Assembly: GCA_019120575.1 (NCBI GenBank)
Contig: DWUU01000048.1
Span: forward strand, 62,001 to 126,000
Source of the DNA: Candidatus Mediterraneibacter quadrami
GTDB lineage: Bacteria > Bacillota > Clostridia > Lachnospirales > Lachnospiraceae
DNA: 64,000 bases
Direction: 5' to 3'
The notes beneath the pieces are model-generated. The model had not been told where the DNA came from, ran no database searches, and worked only from the letters and a program-made list of their open reading frames with translations. Made by a program: the position numbers and the translations under genes. Positions within the stretch are counted from its first letter, which is position 1. The number at the start of each line of letters is the position of its first letter. Below are positions 18,981-28,928 of the stretch, piece by piece.

Positions 18981-19952
18981 TTGAGTGATACAAAATATAC
19001 TTACGCGGTCGCACGGATCCGTGCCCTGGAAGTATCCCTGTTCTCCGATGCATTTATTGAGCAGCTGCTGGCATGCAGAAATGCGGACCAGGTGCTCCGG
19101 TCGGTGATCGAGAAAGGCTGGGGCGGCATGGACGCCGGAAATGATGCGGAAGCAGTCCTCAAATGCGAAGAGGAGAAAGCCTGGGCGGTGATCCGGGATG
19201 TGGCGCCCGATATGCGGGTGTTCGACGTGCTGTCTTATCCGAAGCTTTACCATAACCTGAAAGCGGCGGTGAAGGAAGTGTACGCAGGCATGAAGAATCC
19301 GTCCATGTTCTATGACGACTGCCCGATCCCGGGCGAAGAGATGTACCGGATCGTTGAGAACCGGGATTTCGGCCGCCTTCCCGGAAACATGGGGCGGACG
19401 GCGCAGGAGGCGCTGGATCTGCTGCTCCATACCGGAGACGGACAGCTGTGCGATATCATGATCGACCGGGCGGCTCTTGACGCCATCGAAGAGGCGGGGC
19501 GCCAGTCAGGTGAGAAGATCATCGCGGACTATGCGGACACGACCGTTGCCATCGCGGACATCAAGATCGCGGTCCGTTCCCAGAAGACGGGAAAGGATGC
19601 CGATTTCATGAGAAATGCTATGGCAGAGTGCGAAAGCATCAGCCGGGACCAGCTGATCCGGGCCGCGCTTTCCGGGGCGGAGGAGATCGCCCGGTATCTG
19701 GAAGGCACATCCTATGCCGGAGGCGCGGAGAGTTTGAGAGAGTCGCCGTCGGCATTCGAACGCTGGTGCGACAACCGGATGATTGAAACGCTGAAGAGCC
19801 AGAAATACGAGACATTTTCAGTGGGGCCGCTTCTGGCCTATCTGGTGGCGAGAGAGACGGAGATCAGGACGGTGCGGATCATCCTGACCGGGAAACAGAA
19901 CGGGTTCTCTGATGATGCGATCCGGGAAAGGATAAGGGAAATGTATGTATAA
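18981..19952 (+). CDS. ntpC: V-type ATPase subunit C (d, central stalk adaptor), TTG start
   Basis: A 323-residue helical protein that connects the rotating central stalk to the K ring. It begins MSDTKYTYAVARIRALEVSL, typical of this subunit. The start is decided by the ribosome site: AGGAGG (18968-18973) lies 7 bases before TTG 18981, whereas ATG 18975 is only one base away from it. TTG 18981 is therefore preferred; the longer reading would add two residues. Its end overlaps subunit F by 8 bases. Confidence 0.93.
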   Translation: MSDTKYTYAVARIRALEVSLFSDAFIEQLLACRNADQVLRSVIEKGWGGMDAGNDAEAVLKCEEEKAWAVIRDVAPDMRVFDVLSYPKLYHNLKAAVKEVYAGMKNPSMFYDDCPIPGEEMYRIVENRDFGRLPGNMGRTAQEALDLLLHTGDGQLCDIMIDRAALDAIEEAGRQSGEKIIADYADTTVAIADIKIAVRSQKTGKDADFMRNAMAECESISRDQLIRAALSGAEEIARYLEGTSYAGGAESLRESPSAFERWCDNRMIETLKSQKYETFSVGPLLAYLVARETEIRTVRIILTGKQNGFSDDAIRERIREMYV

Positions 19953-20268
19953 GATAGCAGTAGTCGGCGATTACGACAGCATTTACGGTTTCGCCACGCT
20001 GGGGCTGGAAATCTGTCCGGCGGGGAACCGGGAGGAAGTACGAAACACACTCCGCCGGCTTGCGGAGGAAGATTACGGGATCATCTACATCACGGAGGCG
20101 GCAGCCATCGGGGTGGAGAGCGACCTGGAAGCTCTGAGGGAAAGAATGCTGCCGGCGGTCATACAGATACCGGGCGTGTCAGGCAATACCGGCGCCGGCG
20201 TACAGGGCGTGCGCCGGACGGTTGAGCAGGCGGTCGGATCGGATATTCTGTTTGGAGGAGTAAGCTAA
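19945..20268 (+). CDS. ntpG: V-type ATPase subunit F (central stalk)
   Basis: A 107-residue small alpha/beta protein that binds subunit D and stimulates its activity in the rotor. [22 protein letters not shown] at the start (broken here only for description) and LPAVIQIPG towards the end fit subunit F. The stop shares one base with the start of subunit A, giving strict translational coupling at TAATG. Confidence 0.92.
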   Translation: MYKIAVVGDYDSIYGFATLGLEICPAGNREEVRNTLRRLAEEDYGIIYITEAAAIGVESDLEALRERMLPAVIQIPGVSGNTGAGVQGVRRTVEQAVGSDILFGGVS

Positions 20269-22034
20269 TGAGCACAGGAGTGATTAAGAAAGTCGCAGGC
20301 CCTCTGGTCATCGCAGAGGGGATGCGGGATGCAAATATGTACGACGTGGTCCGTGTGTCAGAGCAGCGCCTGATCGGCGAGATTATCGAGATGCATGGCG
20401 ACCGGGCATCGATCCAGGTTTATGAGGAGACGTCGGGACTGGGACCGGGCGAGCCGGTGGAATCCATGGATGTTCCCATGTCCGTGGAACTGGGCCCCGG
20501 GCTGATTACCAGCATTTACGACGGGATCCAGCGGCCCCTGGATGATATTATGAAAATTTCGGGCAGCAACCTGAAGCGGGGCGTGGAAGTGCCGTCCCTG
20601 AAGCGGGACCTGAAGTGGGCGTTCGTCCCTACGGTGAAGGCCGGCGATGAGGTTGAGGCGGGCGATGTGATCGGTACGGTGCAGGAGACGGTCCTCGTGC
20701 AGCAGAAGATCATGGTGCCCTACGGGATGAAAGGAAAGATCCGGGAGATCAGATCCGGAGAATTTACGGTAGAGGAGACGGTAGCTGTTCTTGAGACGGC
20801 GGACGGCGATAAAGAGCTGACGCTGATGCAGAAATGGCCGGTCCGCCGGGGCCGTCCGTACCAGAAGAAGCTTCCGCCGGAGATGCCCCTTGTAACGGGT
20901 CAGCGCGTCATCGATACATTTTTCCCGATTGCCAAAGGCGGCGTGGCGGCAGTGCCGGGCCCCTTCGGAAGCGGCAAGACCGTGATCCAGCATCAGCTGG
21001 CGAAATGGGCGGAAGCCGACATCGTGGTCTACATCGGCTGCGGCGAGCGGGGCAATGAGATGACGGACGTGCTGAACGAGTTCCCGGAACTGAAAGATCC
21101 GAAGACGGGACAGCCGCTGATGCAGCGGACCGTCCTGATCGCCAATACGTCGGATATGCCGGTGGCTGCCCGTGAGGCGTCCATTTACACCGGGATCACC
21201 ATTGCGGAATATTTCCGCGACATGGGCTATTCGGTGGCGCTGATGGCAGACTCCACCTCCCGCTGGGCCGAGGCGCTCCGGGAGATGTCCGGGCGTCTGG
21301 AAGAGATGCCGGGCGAGGAAGGCTATCCGGCCTACCTGGGAAGCCGTCTGGCGCAGTTCTATGAGCGCGCGGGGCATGTGGTCTCCCTTGGGAAAGAGGG
21401 GCGGGAAGGCGCCCTCTCCGTGATTGGCGCGGTATCCCCGCCGGGCGGCGATACGTCCGAACCGGTATCCCAGGCGACGCTGCGCATCGTGAAGGTATTC
21501 TGGGGACTGGATTCCGCGCTTGCCTACAAGCGTCATTTCCCGGCCATCAACTGGCTGAACAGTTATTCCCTGTATCTGGACGATATGGAGAAATGGTTCA
21601 ACGGACATGTGGCGCCGGACTGGATGGAAGGCCGCCAGAAGATGATGACGCTCCTGCAGGAAGAGGCGGAGCTGGAAGAGATCGTGAAGATGGTCGGCAT
21701 GGATGCGCTCTCGCCGGGCGACCGCCTGAAGATGGAGGCGGCACGTTCGATCCGCGAGGATTTCCTGCACCAGAATTCATTCCATGAAGTGGACACCTAT
21801 ACGTCCCTGAAGAAACAGCATATGATGATGCTTCTTGTAAATGCATTTTACGACCGCGCCGTGAAGGCGCTCTCCGAGGGCGCGTCCCTGCAGAAGCTGA
21901 TCGGCATGCCGGTGCGGGAGCAGATCGGGCGTTTCAAATACGTGCATGAGGATGCACTGGATGAAGAATATAAGAAAGTTGACGAGGCGCTGACCGCCCA
22001 GATCGCGGGAGCATTTGTAAAGGAGGGCCGCTAA
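20268..22034 (+). CDS. ntpA: V-type ATPase catalytic subunit A
   Basis: The catalytic nucleotide-binding subunit, 588 residues, the normal length. The Walker A motif GPFGSGKT is at about residues 231-238, followed by the [13 protein letters not shown] motif with the catalytic Glu, and the [22 protein letters not shown] region later. The non-homologous insert (about residues 115-185) that distinguishes A-type subunits from F-type beta is present. The stop codon abuts the subunit B start (22035). Confidence 0.97.
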   Translation: MSTGVIKKVAGPLVIAEGMRDANMYDVVRVSEQRLIGEIIEMHGDRASIQVYEETSGLGPGEPVESMDVPMSVELGPGLITSIYDGIQRPLDDIMKISGSNLKRGVEVPSLKRDLKWAFVPTVKAGDEVEAGDVIGTVQETVLVQQKIMVPYGMKGKIREIRSGEFTVEETVAVLETADGDKELTLMQKWPVRRGRPYQKKLPPEMPLVTGQRVIDTFFPIAKGGVAAVPGPFGSGKTVIQHQLAKWAEADIVVYIGCGERGNEMTDVLNEFPELKDPKTGQPLMQRTVLIANTSDMPVAAREASIYTGITIAEYFRDMGYSVALMADSTSRWAEALREMSGRLEEMPGEEGYPAYLGSRLAQFYERAGHVVSLGKEGREGALSVIGAVSPPGGDTSEPVSQATLRIVKVFWGLDSALAYKRHFPAINWLNSYSLYLDDMEKWFNGHVAPDWMEGRQKMMTLLQEEAELEEIVKMVGMDALSPGDRLKMEAARSIREDFLHQNSFHEVDTYTSLKKQHMMMLLVNAFYDRAVKALSEGASLQKLIGMPVREQIGRFKYVHEDALDEEYKKVDEALTAQIAGAFVKEGR

Positions 22035-23405
22035 ATGCCAAAAGAGTACAGAACCATACAGGAAATAGCCGGACCGCTGATGCTCGTGCGCGGCGTGGAA
22101 GGCGTGACATACGATGAGCTTGGCGAGATCGAGCTGGTGAACGGTGAGACGAGGCGCTGCAAGGTCCTTGAAGTAAACGGAAGCGATGTGCTCGTGCAGC
22201 TCTTTGAGAGTTCCACCGGCATCAACCTGTCCAACAGCAAAGTCCGCTTCCTCGGACGGAGCATGGAGCTGGGCGTATCCGAAGACATGCTGGGACGCGT
22301 GTTCGACGGCCTGGGACGTCCCATCGACGACGGACCGGAGATCCTGCCGGAGGCCCGCATGGATATCAACGGCCTGCCCATGAACCCGGCGGCCAGAAGC
22401 TACCCGGAAGAGTTTATCCAGACCGGCGTGTCCGCCATCGACGGACTGAACACGCTGGTAAGGGGGCAGAAGCTGCCGATTTTCTCGGCGTCCGGCCTGC
22501 CCCACGCGCAGCTGGCGGCACAGATCGCGCGCCAGGCAAAGGTGCTCGGAAAAGATGAGAACTTTGCCGTTGTATTTGCGGCCATGGGAATTACATTTGA
22601 AGAATCCAACTTCTTCGTGGAAAGCTTCCGCGAGACCGGCGCCCTGGACCGCACCGTGCTGTTCGTCAACCTGGCGAACGACCCGGCCATCGAGCGGATC
22701 GCCACCCCAAGGATGGCGCTGACCGCCGCCGAATACCTCGCATTTGAAAAAGACATGCATGTGCTGGTCATTCTGACCGACATTACAAACTACGCGGACG
22801 CCCTCCGCGAAGTGTCCGCTGCTCGTAAGGAAGTGCCGGGACGCCGCGGGTATCCGGGCTATATGTACACGGACCTGGCGTCCATTTACGAGAGAGCCGG
22901 ACGGCAGAGAGGGAAGAAGGGAAGCATCACCATGATCCCCATCCTCACCATGCCGGAGGATGATAAGACCCATCCGATCCCGGACCTGACCGGATATATC
23001 ACGGAAGGCCAGATCATCCTGAGCCGTGAACTGTACCGCAAGGGCGTGACCCCGCCCATCGACGTACTGCCGTCCCTGTCCCGTCTGAAGGATAAGGGGA
23101 TCGGCGAGGGCAAGACCCGGGCGGATCACTCCAACACCATGAACCAGCTCTTTGCCGCATATGCCCGCGGAAAAGACGCCAAAGAACTCATGGTCATCCT
23201 GGGTGAGGCGGCGTTGACGGAGATCGACCTGATGTACGCGAAATTTGCGGATGCATTCGAGCAGGAATACGTATCCCAGGGCTACAGTACCGACCGCAGC
23301 ATCGAGGAGACGCTGGACATCGGCTGGAAGCTGCTGCGCATGCTGCCCCGCACCGAACTCAAGCGGATCGACGACAAATATCTTGATGTGTACTATGCCG
23401 ATTAG
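22035..23405 (+). CDS. ntpB: V-type ATPase regulatory subunit B
   Basis: The non-catalytic partner of subunit A in the hexameric head, 456 residues. It starts [18 protein letters not shown] and carries the conserved [16 protein letters not shown] in place of a Walker A motif, and [22 protein letters not shown]. The degenerate P-loop is normal for this subunit. The gene follows subunit A with no gap. Unlike all earlier joints in the operon, a 257-base non-coding stretch then separates it from subunit D. Confidence 0.97.
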   Translation: MPKEYRTIQEIAGPLMLVRGVEGVTYDELGEIELVNGETRRCKVLEVNGSDVLVQLFESSTGINLSNSKVRFLGRSMELGVSEDMLGRVFDGLGRPIDDGPEILPEARMDINGLPMNPAARSYPEEFIQTGVSAIDGLNTLVRGQKLPIFSASGLPHAQLAAQIARQAKVLGKDENFAVVFAAMGITFEESNFFVESFRETGALDRTVLFVNLANDPAIERIATPRMALTAAEYLAFEKDMHVLVILTDITNYADALREVSAARKEVPGRRGYPGYMYTDLASIYERAGRQRGKKGSITMIPILTMPEDDKTHPIPDLTGYITEGQIILSRELYRKGVTPPIDVLPSLSRLKDKGIGEGKTRADHSNTMNQLFAAYARGKDAKELMVILGEAALTEIDLMYAKFADAFEQEYVSQGYSTDRSIEETLDIGWKLLRMLPRTELKRIDDKYLDVYYAD

Positions 23406-23429
23406 CAGTTCCGCGGTGCGCACATGGAC

Positions 23430-23469
23430 AAAAAGCGGTATGCAGGCTTGCCTGCACATGACGCTTTTT
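23430..23469 (+). terminator. Two-part hairpin after ntpB, possible attenuator
   Basis: AAAAAGCG (23430-23437) pairs with CGCTTTTT (23462-23469), enclosing a second perfect hairpin, TGCAGGC (23441-23447) with GCCTGCA (23450-23456). The five T at the 3' edge make partial termination before ntpD possible; RNA stability is an alternative role. Confidence 0.5.
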
Positions 23470-23538
23470 GGACAGGGGCATAGGGCGGACGCCCGCAGTG
23501 AGATGGAGCGAAGCGGAATCGAACTATCGCGGAACGGA

Positions 23539-23642
23539 AGGCGGAAATACCCCGAAGCGTAAGCGGAGGGGCCTGTCCCGGAAGCCGAAGGCGGAAATCC
23601 CCCGAAGCGTGAGCGAAGGGGCCTGTCCCGGAAGCCGGAGGC
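23539..23642 (+). repeat. 50-bp tandem repeat, two copies plus a short third
   Basis: Copy 1 (23539-23588) and copy 2 (23589-23638) match at 46 of 50 positions, differing at 23550/23600, 23561/23611, 23566/23616 and 23588/23638. AGGCG begins a third, broken copy. The unit contains CCCCGAAGCG and GGGGCCTGTCCCGG. It lies between ntpB and ntpD and ends 21 bases before the ntpD start. Confidence 0.9.
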
Positions 23643-23662
23643 GAGAATAAGGAGGTGGCATT

Positions 23663-24319
23663 GTGGCGGCAAAACAGGTGAACCCGACCAGAATGGAGCT
23701 GACGCGTCTGAAGAAGAAGCGGATCACCGCGATCCGCGGCCACAAGCTTCTGAAAGACAAGCGTGACGAACTGATGCGCCAGTATCTGGACCTGGTCCGG
23801 GAAAATATGGAAGTGCGCAAAAAAGTAGAAGCCGGGATCCGCTCGGCAAACCGGAATTTTGTCATTGCAAAAGCCGGCATGTCGGAAGCGGCGCTCAATA
23901 CAGCGCTTCTTGCGCCGAAACAGGAGATCACCCTGGAAGCAGGCGGGAAGAATGTCATGAGCGTGGACATCCCGACCTTTGAATACAAGACCAGGACGGC
24001 GGATGAGAATGACATCTATTCCTATGGATTTGCATTTACATCCAGCGATCTGGACGGAGCGGTGAAATCCCTGGCGGATATTCTTCCGGACATGATCCGG
24101 CTGGCGGAGTGCGAGAAGGCATGCCAGCTCATGGCGGCGGAGATCGAAAAAACAAGAAGGCGCGTAAACGCGCTGGAGCATGTGATCATTCCGGAGACGG
24201 AGGAGAGCATTAAATATATTACGATGAAGCTGGACGAGAATGAGCGGAGTACGCAGATCCGGCTGATGAAAGTAAAAGATATGATGCTGGAAGAGGCACA
24301 TCATTACAGTGAAAAATGA
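23663..24319 (+). CDS. ntpD: V-type ATPase subunit D (central rotor shaft), GTG start
   Basis: A 218-residue, strongly helical protein that forms the rotating shaft inside the A3B3 head. It starts MAAKQVNPTRMELTRLKKK, typical of subunit D, and ends in a long helix with NALEHVIIPETEESIKYI. GTG 23663 follows AGGAGGTGGCATT at normal distance. It closes the operon. The upstream repeats and hairpin could lower its expression relative to A and B, but subunit D is needed at one copy per three A and B, so this would fit stoichiometry; that is inference. Confidence 0.96.
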   Translation: MAAKQVNPTRMELTRLKKKRITAIRGHKLLKDKRDELMRQYLDLVRENMEVRKKVEAGIRSANRNFVIAKAGMSEAALNTALLAPKQEITLEAGGKNVMSVDIPTFEYKTRTADENDIYSYGFAFTSSDLDGAVKSLADILPDMIRLAECEKACQLMAAEIEKTRRRVNALEHVIIPETEESIKYITMKLDENERSTQIRLMKVKDMMLEEAHHYSEK

Positions 24320-24339
24320 AAGTGCCGGCCGGGATCCGG

Positions 24340-24368
24340 TTGACATTTCCAGCTGCATGTGCTACCCT
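24340..24368 (+). promoter_or_regulatory. Promoter of the T-box-metG transcript
   Basis: TTGACA (24340-24345), 17-base spacer and TACCCT (24363-24368), just upstream of the T-box leader. The transcript would start near 24375. Confidence 0.65.
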
Positions 24369-24397
24369 TTTCTACAGGTCGGCAGACCGGAATGACT

Positions 24398-24740
24398 GAC
24401 AAATGCGATGATGAAGAGAGTAGTCTGAGGGAAGCTTTACAGAGAAATCCTGTTGGATATCCGGAGGGGATATCGTGCTGAGAGGGATGAGCGGAATACA
24501 GATGAACATGGCTTCTGAGCGGCGCACCGAACTGTGGGGAAAATGGAAGCGTCTGAAAGACAGACGTTAAGTGCTCCCGGCGAGGCTGCGATGGGTTCCG
24601 CCCGTTACAGCGGAGAAGTGCTGACAGGCACTTGCAGAGGTTCTGTCCGCGAGGGCGGGACGAAGAGAAGTGGTAACACGGTTAAATATCCGTCTTCTTA
24701 ATTCCTGTATGAGGATTGAGAAGGCGGCTTTTTTATATCC
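24398..24740 (+). promoter_or_regulatory. T-box leader (tRNA-sensing riboswitch) of metG
   Basis: A roughly 340-base leader with the parts of a T-box: GAAGAGAGTAG near the 5' end (the AGAGA element of stem I), a probable specifier ATG at 24508-24510 in the context GAACATGGCTTCTGAG, the T-box sequence TGGTAACACGG (24671-24681) and a terminal terminator hairpin. TGGT can pair with the ACCA end of tRNA-Met. Uncharged tRNA-Met should stabilise the antiterminator and allow metG expression. The specifier position is my reading of stem I and is less certain than the rest. Confidence 0.88.
24690..24734 (+). terminator. Terminator of the metG T-box
   Basis: CCGTCTTCT (24690-24698) pairs with AGAAGGCGG (24719-24727), one G-U pair, followed by CTTTTTT (24728-24734). 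The 5' arm overlaps the antiterminator region after the T-box sequence, as expected. Confidence 0.88.
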
Positions 24741-24782
24741 ACGGGAAAAATTGTTTTCCTGTGTCAGATTAAGGAGGTTATT

Positions 24783-26705
24783 ATGGCAGAGAATCAGAAA
24801 CCAAAGTATTACATTACAACAGCGATCGCCTATACATCAGGCAAACCGCATATCGGCAACACGTATGAGATCGTGCTTGCGGATGCGATCGCGCGCTACA
24901 AGAGAAGTCAGGGCTACGATGTGTTCTTCCAGACCGGTACAGACGAGCACGGACAGAAGATCGAGCTCAAGGCGGAAGAGGCAGGCGTTACACCGAAGGA
25001 ATTTGTGGACAATGTTTCCTCAGAGATCAAAAGGATCTGGGATCTGATGGATACGTCTTATGATAAATTTATCCGTACAACGGACGAGGATCATGAGAGA
25101 CAGGTGCAGAAGATCTTCAGAAAACTGTACGAGCAGGGGGATATTTACAAAGGCTATTATGAGGGACTGTACTGTACGCCCTGCGAGTCATTTTTCACAG
25201 AATCCCAGCTCGTGGACGGCAAGTGCCCGGACTGCGGTCGTGAGGTGCAGCCGGCGAAGGAGGAGGCATATTTCTTCAAAATGAGCAAATATGCGGATCG
25301 TCTGATCGAATACATCAACGAGCATCCGGAGTTCATCCAGCCGGTATCCAGGAAGAATGAGATGATGAACAACTTCCTTCTTCCGGGACTTCAGGATCTG
25401 TGCGTGTCAAGAACCTCATTTAAATGGGGCATTCCGGTGGACTTTGACCCGAAACATGTGACCTATGTATGGCTGGATGCACTGACCAACTATATCACCG
25501 GCATCGGTTATGATGCGGACGGCAGCAGCACGGAGCAGTTTGAGAAGCTGTGGCCGGCGGATCTGCATCTGATCGGGAAGGACATCATCCGCTTCCACAC
25601 CATTTACTGGCCGATCTTCCTGATGGCGCTGGGACTGCCGCTGCCGAAGCAGGTATTCGGACATCCGTGGCTCCTGCAGGGGGACGGCAAGATGAGCAAG
25701 TCCAAGGGAAATGTGCTCTATGCGGATGAACTGGTTGATTTCTTCGGCGTGGACGCGGTGCGCTATTTCGTGCTGCACGAGATGCCGTTTGAGAATGACG
25801 GCGTGATCACCTGGGAGCTGATGGTGGAGCGTCTGAACTCCGACCTGGCGAATACGCTGGGCAACCTGGTGAACCGGACCGTTTCCATGACTAACAAATA
25901 TTTCGGCGGAACCGTGACGGACAAGGGCGTGGCAGAGGATGTGGACGCAGATCTGAAAGTCGTGATCGAGAATACGCCGAAGGCTGTAGAGGCGAAGATG
26001 GACGGACTTCGTGTGGCGGACGCCATCACGGAGATCTTCAACCTCTTCAAACGCTGCAATAAATACATTGACGAAACCATGCCGTGGGCGCTGGCAAAAG
26101 ATGAGGCGAAGAAAGACCGTCTGGAGACCGTGCTGTGGAACCTGATCCAGGGCATCTCAGCGGGCGCGGAGCTTCTCGAATCCTTCATGCCGTCAACGAG
26201 CAGAAAGATCCTGGAGCAGCTGGGCGGCGGCCATGTGACCGACAGGCCGGAGATCCTCTTCCAGAGGCTGGATCTCGAAGAAGTAATGAAAAAAGTAGAG
26301 GAACTTCATCCTCATGTGGAAGAAACGGAAGAGACCGAAGGCGGGGAAGAAAAAGCCGTGATCGATATCGAACCGAAAGAAGAGATCACATTCGACCAGT
26401 TCGGGGCGATGCAGTTCCAGGTGGGCGAGATCATCGCCTGCGAGGAAGTAAAGAAGTCCAGAAAACTTCTCTGCTCCCAGGTAAAGATTGGAAGCCAGGT
26501 AAAACAGATCGTATCCGGCATCAAGGCGCATTACACACCGGAAGAGATGGTGGGCAAAAAAGTCATGGTGCTGGTAAACTTAAAGCCGGCGAAGCTGGCA
26601 GGCGTGCTCTCCGAGGGCATGCTGCTGTGCGCGGAGGACGCGGACGGCAACCTGTCGCTCATGGTGCCGGAGAAAGAGATGCCGGCAGGAGCGGAAATCA
26701 GTTAA
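24783..26705 (+). CDS. metG: Methionine-tRNA ligase with C-terminal tRNA-binding domain
   Basis: Charges tRNA-Met and initiator tRNA. The 640-residue class I synthetase has the HIGN signature (23-26), KMSKS at about 303-307, and a zinc knuckle CTPC...CPDC around residues 127-148. Residues about 535-640 form the OB-fold EMAP/Trbp111-type domain (FDQFGAMQFQVGEI) that aids dimerisation and tRNA binding. AGGAGG lies upstream of ATG 24783. Expression is controlled by the T-box leader directly upstream. Confidence 0.97.
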   Translation: MAENQKPKYYITTAIAYTSGKPHIGNTYEIVLADAIARYKRSQGYDVFFQTGTDEHGQKIELKAEEAGVTPKEFVDNVSSEIKRIWDLMDTSYDKFIRTTDEDHERQVQKIFRKLYEQGDIYKGYYEGLYCTPCESFFTESQLVDGKCPDCGREVQPAKEEAYFFKMSKYADRLIEYINEHPEFIQPVSRKNEMMNNFLLPGLQDLCVSRTSFKWGIPVDFDPKHVTYVWLDALTNYITGIGYDADGSSTEQFEKLWPADLHLIGKDIIRFHTIYWPIFLMALGLPLPKQVFGHPWLLQGDGKMSKSKGNVLYADELVDFFGVDAVRYFVLHEMPFENDGVITWELMVERLNSDLANTLGNLVNRTVSMTNKYFGGTVTDKGVAEDVDADLKVVIENTPKAVEAKMDGLRVADAITEIFNLFKRCNKYIDETMPWALAKDEAKKDRLETVLWNLIQGISAGAELLESFMPSTSRKILEQLGGGHVTDRPEILFQRLDLEEVMKKVEELHPHVEETEETEGGEEKAVIDIEPKEEITFDQFGAMQFQVGEIIACEEVKKSRKLLCSQVKIGSQVKQIVSGIKAHYTPEEMVGKKVMVLVNLKPAKLAGVLSEGMLLCAEDADGNLSLMVPEKEMPAGAEIS

Positions 26706-26707
26706 AA

Positions 26708-26786
26708 AGGGACAGGGCAAATTTCAGTTTGGGACGTAGTAAAATTCAATTTTACTACGTCCCAAACCGCGTTTTGCCCTGTCCCT
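26708..26786. repeat. 79-bp two-arm palindrome between metG and the convergent gene
   Basis: Outer arms AGGGACAGGGCAAA (26708-26721) and TTTGCCCTGTCCCT (26773-26786) are perfect. Inner arms of 19 bp (26728-26746 and 26748-26766, core GGGACGTAGTAAAA) are perfect around a single central C. Six unpaired bases on each side separate the two stems. The element starts 3 bases after the metG stop and overlaps the stop codon of the opposing gene. It could terminate both transcripts; a MITE-like origin is possible. Confidence 0.9.
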
Positions 26787-27870
26787 AAATTGATAATTCA
26801 TGCAAAAGTCTTGTATTATCTTCCGGCATCATGATGCAGAACCTGATGTATTCGCCCTCCAGACACTGGAACGAAGCACAGTCCCGGATCATAAGCCCCT
26901 TCCGGATGCACCGGTCGAATATATCTGCAGATGTAACGCCCTCTTTCAGAATCTTCAGGAGGATGAAATTGGCATAGGGTTCGTATGCTTTGTATTCCGG
27001 CATTTCCGATACTGCACGGTACATCCGGCCGCGTTCGGAGAGGATGAGTTCTCTTGTCCGGCGGATGTAATCCTGATCCTGGAACATTTTTTCTCCGGCG
27101 AACGCGCCGATGCTGTTCAGTGACCAGGGGATCTGTTTTTCTTTCATTTTTTTCAGGAAGTTCATATTGCCGGTGATGCCGTATCCGAACCGCATGCCCG
27201 GCGCCGCGAAGAATTTGGACACGCCCCGCAGCACCATCAGGTTGGTAAAGCGCTTCGTAAATGGTACGGCAGTTACCGTGCTGATGTCCGGAGCGAATTC
27301 TACATAGGTTTCATCGATCATTACGAAGATATCATGTTCTGAACAGAAGGTGAGCAGCTGTTCCATATCATCGTGAAGGATTGCAGATGATGTAGGATTG
27401 TTCGGATTGCAGATGATCAGGAAATCGAATCCTGTCTCCAGCGTCCGGCAGAGATCATCCACATCGAGCCTGAAATCCTGTGCTTCTTTCAGGTGATAAT
27501 ATTCCTGCGTGCTGCCGGACAGGGCGAGCTCCCGGGAATATTCTGAATAGGTCGGGCCCAGGATGAGGGTGCGCTTTGGGGCGCGTGCATCGATGAGCAG
27601 CGCGATCAGTTCGCTGGATCCGTTCCCTGGCAGAATGAATTCTGCGGGAATACTGCAGTATTCTGAAATGGTTTCCCGGAGGGATGTGTATTCCCGGTCC
27701 GGATAGGAGGAGAGCAGATCCACATGGGCGGTAATATCCGCCTTTACTTTTCCGGAGATTCCGAGCGGGTTGACGTTGGCACCGAATCTGACGATCTCAT
27801 TTTTATTTAAATGATAGTATTCGCATATTTTCTCAATATCGCTTCCGTGGAAGACAGGTTTTGTATCCAT
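26785..27870 (-). CDS. PLP-dependent aminotransferase, CobD/HisC-like
   Basis: A 361-residue fold-type I pyridoxal-phosphate enzyme. The opening FHGSD with NVNPLG resembles threonine-phosphate decarboxylase CobD, while the overall length also fits histidinol-phosphate aminotransferase. The cofactor lysine is in GVSKFFAAPGMRFGYG (about residues 215-230), and CNPNNPTS and the DETYVEF Asp are the expected ring contacts. No cobalamin or histidine genes are nearby, so neither pathway can be assigned. The start lies 3 bases after the DegV stop on the minus strand, suggesting one transcript. Confidence 0.85.
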   Translation of the reverse strand: MDTKPVFHGSDIEKICEYYHLNKNEIVRFGANVNPLGISGKVKADITAHVDLLSSYPDREYTSLRETISEYCSIPAEFILPGNGSSELIALLIDARAPKRTLILGPTYSEYSRELALSGSTQEYYHLKEAQDFRLDVDDLCRTLETGFDFLIICNPNNPTSSAILHDDMEQLLTFCSEHDIFVMIDETYVEFAPDISTVTAVPFTKRFTNLMVLRGVSKFFAAPGMRFGYGITGNMNFLKKMKEKQIPWSLNSIGAFAGEKMFQDQDYIRRTRELILSERGRMYRAVSEMPEYKAYEPYANFILLKILKEGVTSADIFDRCIRKGLMIRDCASFQCLEGEYIRFCIMMPEDNTRLLHELSI

Positions 27871-27873
27871 AGT

Positions 27874-28797
27874 TTAATGCTCCTGTTTTGTTTCAAATAA
27901 GATTCCAAGTGTATTCGGGCCGCAGTGGCATGAGATGGTGCAGCTTGCTCTGGTGACATGGATTTCTCTGAAAGCCATGGTCTCTTCCACTGTCCTGCGC
28001 ACCAGGTCGATGTAGTCCTGCGGGATGCCGGAGTGGGTGATGAAAAGAAGATCCGTGTCGATATCAGAATATTTCCCCAGTTCGTCTTTTACATATTTCA
28101 CAAGAACTTTATCCAGCGCGCCGCGGTATTTCTTTCCGACGCCCATGCTTCCGTCGCGGTTGTCCACCTGGATGCATGGCTTGAGCTTCAGCATGTTTGC
28201 ACCAAATGCAGCGACAGCCGAGCAGCGTCCGCCTGCACTTAAAAACGTGAGCGTATCAAGGATAAAACTGCCGTGGCGTCTGCCGGTTCCTTCGCGAAGC
28301 TTTTCTGCAATGGCAGCGGCGATCTGCCCGGTGTCCGGCCTGCCGGCGCCCGGTTCTGAAATGACTTCTTCGGCTTCCCGGAGCAGTTTTCCGGCGGCTG
28401 CCACGGTCAGTCCGGTGCCGGTGGAGAGATTGCAGCTGTCTACGACATGGACATGGCCCAGTTCCCGGGCTGCAAGGCAGCAGTTCTGATAAGAACTGGA
28501 CAGGGCATGGCCGAGATTGACATGGATAACCTCATAACCTGCTTCTACCCAGGGACGGAAATGGTCGATGTATTCCTGCACATTGACCGCCGCGGTCTTT
28601 GGCAGTGTTCTATGGTCATAATATTCCTGATAGATCTCTTCCGGTGTGATGTCTATATTGTCAAGATAATCCTTCCCGTTCAGGTTGATATGAAGCGGGA
28701 AATAATGGACGTTGTAACGTTCTTTAAGCTCTTCATCAAGATCGCAGGTGCTGTCTGCGCTCAGGATGATTTTCAGTTCTGTCTGTTTGCCCGGCAT
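27874..28797 (-). CDS. DegV family fatty-acid-binding protein
   Basis: A 307-residue DegV protein, the family that includes FakB, which presents a fatty acid to the kinase FakA. The N-terminal IILSADSTCDLDEEL has the conserved DSTCDL loop and later TAAVNVQEY, HVVDS and FITHSGIP match the fold. I chose the ATG at 28797, which has GGAGGGA upstream; an in-frame start at 28848 would add 17 residues. It is probably cotranscribed with the aminotransferase. Which lipid it carries is unknown. Confidence 0.9.
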   Translation of the reverse strand: MPGKQTELKIILSADSTCDLDEELKERYNVHYFPLHINLNGKDYLDNIDITPEEIYQEYYDHRTLPKTAAVNVQEYIDHFRPWVEAGYEVIHVNLGHALSSSYQNCCLAARELGHVHVVDSCNLSTGTGLTVAAAGKLLREAEEVISEPGAGRPDTGQIAAAIAEKLREGTGRRHGSFILDTLTFLSAGGRCSAVAAFGANMLKLKPCIQVDNRDGSMGVGKKYRGALDKVLVKYVKDELGKYSDIDTDLLFITHSGIPQDYIDLVRRTVEETMAFREIHVTRASCTISCHCGPNTLGILFETKQEH

Positions 28798-28928
28798 GAT
28801 TGATCCCTCCGTATCTGGATGTATATTTTTAAGGTGACTGATGATCATTTATCAATTATACAGCCGGGGAAATGGTATTTCAAGGATAATCCACGATGGA
28901 CGCGACGGATGTGGTGCATGAGATTTAT

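Noticed and set aside
23539-23642. Possible CRISPR array
   Set aside because: The copies are directly adjacent, with no spacers, only about two copies and four mismatches; it is a tandem repeat.
20358-23672. Long antisense open frames (470 and 631 codons) opposite V-ATPase A and B
   Set aside because: They mirror strongly coding genes in G+C-rich DNA and show no recognisable domain or ribosome site; they are shadows of ntpA and ntpB.
24670-25047. 125-codon open frame overlapping the T-box end and metG start
   Set aside because: It is out of frame with metG, Arg/Ser-rich and has no family features.
26785-28797. Cobalamin-synthesis pair
   Set aside because: The aminotransferase resembles CobD, but the neighbour is a DegV protein and no other cobalamin gene is present.
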